This document shows, in pieces, positions 60,784-64,000 of a stretch of 64,000 nucleotides of DNA (its first letter is position 1; every line of letters begins with the position of its first letter). Where the stretch lies: NCBI GenBank assembly GCA_022385805.1, contig MU277670.1, forward strand, positions 653,102 to 717,101. The letters run 5' to 3'. The position numbers and the translations under genes are program-made. The DNA comes from Pilatotrama ljubarskyi. Lineage: Eukaryota > Basidiomycota > Agaricomycetes > Polyporales > Polyporaceae. The notes beneath the pieces are model-generated. The model saw only the letters and a list, made by a program, of their open reading frames with translations, had not been told where the DNA came from and did no database searches.

Positions 60784-63026
60784 ATGTCTGGCACCGCTCG
60801 CGAAGCTCCGAAGACGAGCCTTTCTGCGGTCGCAGCGACCAGAGCTGGCGGAATCCTCATCCTCGTCGGTCTCTCGCTCGTCACGTACGAGTATAGACGT
60901 GCTCTTGAGCCGCTATATGGCTCGGCACCTACGAACCTGCACCTGACGAAGATTGTCTGGGCATCATGTATTCTTGGGAGCTTCGCTCCATCCGTACCAA
61001 TCCCCCGAGCCACTCTTGCACTGTCGCTCTTGCTGTATGCACTGCCACATACCTCGTACTGGGTCGCAGTGTACACAGGGAGATTGGGTGACCCGCTCTG
61101 GGGTCCTATCGCAACACATCTCCTAGTGCTGCTCCCCATATTGTCCATGGGCGTCGCTATAGTCAAGGCATTGCAGGTGAGCGCAGCCTTCCACCGAATC
61201 CCGGCACTGTGTCCTGATGTGCGCCATTCAACAGGAAGCACCGTACTCGAAAGAGGACCTAAATGCACCGCAATCTACGATGACCTTGCCCGTGTGTGCC
61301 ACGGCGATTAACGCGCTTCAGGGCCTCTGGCCCGCCGTTCCGTATATCGCCGTGCTGTCCGAGAACCAAATCGTGAGCATGCTGGCGTATAGACCGTGCC
61401 AGAGCTCACGCGGTGGTTATAATAGTTCCTCCAGTTAGGAACAGTATGCGCTTCCTTTTGGGCTATCGAGCCTTTCTTACCCGGTATCCGCCCACCGCCC
61501 TCGCCTACCGTCCGGGCCCCCGAGCCAGCACCAGCGCCGCCTACCCCGTCGAGTAAGGGCAACAAGCGTAAGAAGGGGACGTCGGAGAAGGTGACACCCG
61601 CCGTGCCTGCGACCCCTCCTCCCCCACCTGCCAAGGTGGAAAAAACCGGTAGCAAGCTGCGGATTGCTCTGCTGCCGCTCTTTCCTCTCTTGAGCACGAC
61701 GATCATCCGGCCGCCCACCCTTCCCAAGCCTCTTCCTGAGCCTTATACCCATCCGTCATATCCGCTCCAGATTCTCTCCTCAGTGCAATCGGCATATTCC
61801 GGCGTAGTCGTTGTTGGTCAGTCACTAGCCTCGCACGGAGAAGCTGGTCATATGGATCATTTGCGGTATCTTCGTGCTGGCCATTCTCTCCTCGGGGGAG
61901 TCTGGGTCGGCCCGAGGGCGCAGGCAGAGGATCCCACTATGCTGTTGAAGGACGAAGCAGGCGAGACTCTTGGCGACTCGATATACAGCGCATTCGTCCT
62001 GCAAGAAGCCGCACGCCTGGTGAAGAAGCCCGGGAACGGGACACCGAAGAACGCGCTGATGATGTGCGCCGCCCGGATGGGCATGAACTCACTTTATCTC
62101 CCGACATGGCACTGACCGCAGATTTTCTTGCGCAGTGGTCTCGGAACGGGAATCGCGGCGACGTCCTTCATGAGGCACAACCTCGACACGACGATCATCG
62201 AGATTGATCCAGCCGTGTATGACGCTGCCCATCGCTTCTTCGGGTTGCCGAGCCCTAGGCCGGAGAAGTTGTTCATACAGGACGCTCGGCCATGGGTGCG
62301 GAATCGGAGCGCGACTCTCGTTGAATCGGCGACGGCGACCGCACCGGTAGCGGAGGCCGACGTCACCTCACCTGAGCTGTTTGACATCGTCGTGCACGAC
62401 TGCTTCTCTGGTGGTGGCGTACCGAGCCATCTGTACACGCAGGAGTTTTGGAGCGACCTCAAGAACATTGTCCGCCCTGACGGCGTCGTCGCAGTCGTAT
62501 GTCGGAGGTCCGCGATATCGTTAGGTTGTAACTGACATCTGTTCTTCCGACCAGAACTTCGCTGGGATGTTGGAGAGTGCTTCAGGGAAAGCGATCGTGA
62601 GCACCTTGCAGGCGTCGTTCCCGCGGTGCAGGGGATTCTACGATTCGCTGGAGCCATCGCATAACGTAACCTCCGAGTTCCTTAACTGGGTGAGTACCTG
62701 CTCCCCTGGGGTTGGATGTTATGCTAAGCTGTGCATTGGAATCATAGGTATTCTTCTGCACGCTGTCGTCCGACCCGCTCGAGTTCCGCAGGCCCGTCAA
62801 TGCAGACTATCTTGGCTCATACCTCCGCCGACACGTGTTTACTCACCTGCACGAGCGGGAGGCTAACGTCTCTGCCGTTGTCGCAGAGATACCCCGGGAC
62901 AAGCGCGAGCAATACGTGCTGAAAGATGCAGCGAACCCGCTGGGTGACTGGCAGCAGAAGGAGGCTGTTGGGCATTGGAAGATCATGCGTGGGGTGTTAC
63001 CGGATGTGTTCTGGGAGACCTACTGA
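60784..63026 (+). CDS. Membrane protein with spermidine-synthase (PABS) fold
   Basis: 644 aa, six exons: 60784-61176, 61235-61372, 61435-62063, 62136-62496, 62555-62689, 62748-63026. The first about 190 residues form several hydrophobic helices (AGGILILVGLSLVTYEYRR, THLLVLLPILSMGVAIVKAL, LGTVCASFWAIEPFL). A Pro/Lys linker and another helix (IALLPLFPLLSTTII) follow. The C-terminal half is a Rossmann methyltransferase fold: MIGLGTGIAATSF at about residue 387, TIIEIDPAVYDAA, DARPWV and LFDIVVHDCFSGG. In true spermidine synthases the aminopropyl donor site has D-D near GGG; here the loop differs, so a SAM-dependent reaction is likely but the product is unknown. The acceptor at 62135 was preferred because it gives the canonical glycine-rich loop. 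Confidence 0.85.
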
Positions 63027-63267
63027 GATGGCGCTGTAGTAACGCTGTCCATGCATTGTATCGGTACTGGCTACGAATACTCGCATTTGCTGCTACGGGA
63101 CGAGGTTGCATGCGTTACATTGTTGTATCACGTGGGCCGACGCGTCTGCGCGCCTGGGACGCGTTCCATATCCGAGAGGCCGCCCAGCTCGCTTCCCATC
63201 CTTCTCTCGCTAAGTCGGACACGCACAAAGAACGTCTTTCCCTCTCCTCCGTCGTCTGGACCCTGCC

Positions 63268-64000
63268 ATGTCCTCCCCACGACCCATCTCCATCTCCAAC
63301 AACTCCCCCGGCCGCCCCTCCCCGCTCTCCCGTCCCCACTGGCCCTGGTCGACATACACCCACCGCTCGTCTTCTTCTTCTGTGACTGGCTCGATACACT
63401 CGTCGAGCAGCTCCGTGCATAGCTCGAATACGTGGGAGTCAAGGGCATCCACGTCTGCGTCGAGCCCGAGTACTGTGATGATGTCTGCCGCGGGCCTGAG
63501 CTCGCACAGGATGGCCGGTGTGAGCAGTCACAACGCCATGGCGGAGGAGACAACGACGCGACAATGGAACTTCCATGTGAGCGGCGCACACTACATGCAT
63601 GTGCTCCCAGGCACTAATGAAATGCCTCGTGCTGTCAAAGGCTTTCGAATGGGTCGTGCGCAACGTGAGCAGGCTGAGAGACCACATAGAGAATCAGACC
63701 GCTGCAGAAGGGGACGAGGACCCTGACGATGAAGAGTTTGAGATTCTTAAAGAGTATCCCGAGCTGGGAGACGGCAAATTCAAGTTAGAGATTAGTGCGT
63801 CGGAGACACCTCAACTGTGGCGGGCAACATAGCAACTGACAACTCCCCTGTAGCGAGAACAACGGATAGCGAGCCAACGGACCCCGAGGGGACGTCTGTG
63901 CCATTGATACGCACGGGACCTCCGAGGCTCTGTCTACATATCACCTGCCTCCCGATCGCCTACGCCCACCCGGACTATGAGACGTCCGCATCCATGTTCG
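63268..64000 (+). CDS. BTB-type fungal protein, 5' part only
   Basis: The gene runs off the right edge. Exons seen: 63268-63576, 63641-63794, 63854 to beyond 64000. A Ser-rich disordered N-terminus (about 90 residues) leads into TTRQWNFHAFEWVVRNVSRL and, after an acidic loop, YPELGDGKFKLEI and PPRLCLHITCLPIAYAHPDY. I associate this segment with a MATH-like N-terminal region that precedes BTB domains in polypore proteins, possibly Cul3 adaptors. The diagnostic BTB part is not in the window, so the family call is tentative; the exon joins are well supported (CACTAATG branch, matching phases). Confidence 0.55.

Overview
This window is nuclear DNA of a filamentous basidiomycete, most likely an agaricomycete of the wood-decay/polypore kind. 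The evidence is dense short introns (mostly 47-75 nt, with CTRAY branch points about 10-25 nt before the acceptor), donors that alternate between GTRAGT and GTACGT/GTGCGT, very compact gene spacing, and several families I associate with this group (DUF6534-like membrane proteins, a DUF7923-like CCCH protein, small Cys-rich proteins). No transposon, CRISPR array, rRNA or tRNA gene was recognised. I rebuilt 26 protein-coding genes by joining exons by eye: introns were placed where consensus sites, reading phase and family similarity agreed, and every multi-exon model was checked to sum to whole codons. They hold roughly 167 introns, three of them GC-AG.

Layout. 0.2-5 kb (- strand): replication licensing factor CDT1 and a 12-exon MFS sugar transporter. 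5-7.8 kb: no recognisable gene. 7.8-13 kb (+): a CCCH zinc-finger protein, RhoGDI and COQ2 (ubiquinone synthesis), followed by a perfect 50-bp inverted repeat. 14-25.6 kb: a ribosome-production block of RIX1 (60S assembly), RRN11 (Pol I initiation), a DUF5102-like protein and RPA190 (largest Pol I subunit). 26.5-27.1 kb: a seven-exon gene for a 78-residue Cys-rich protein, too fragmented for ORF searches to show. 27.5-37.3 kb: SF3B6, a secreted PEBP-like protein, LCL2, an orphan KEN-box protein, and the divergent pair eIF4A-III/FAL1 and PRP9/SF3A3. Three of these act in the spliceosome or exon-junction complex.

37.3-47.7 kb (- strand): a 21-exon synaptojanin-like lipid phosphatase, the ER export adaptor SVP26/TEX261, a 17-exon DUF6534-like seven-helix protein and an F-box protein. 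48.6-64 kb: a short-chain dehydrogenase, an orphan disordered 935-aa protein, a transferrin-receptor/PSMA-like M28 peptidase, glycogen branching enzyme divergent from a membrane-anchored spermidine-synthase-fold protein, and the 5' part of a BTB-type fungal protein that runs off the window.

The content is mainly housekeeping (replication, Pol I transcription, splicing, trafficking, quinone and glycogen metabolism). The notable signal is gene architecture: exons of 4, 10, 12, 13, 14 and 16-23 nt, including three that carry the Pol I active-site motif. The other leads are the hidden Cys-rich gene, the palindrome downstream of COQ2, and a cluster of GC-AG introns. All assignments come from reading the sequence and recalling families; no database search was run.
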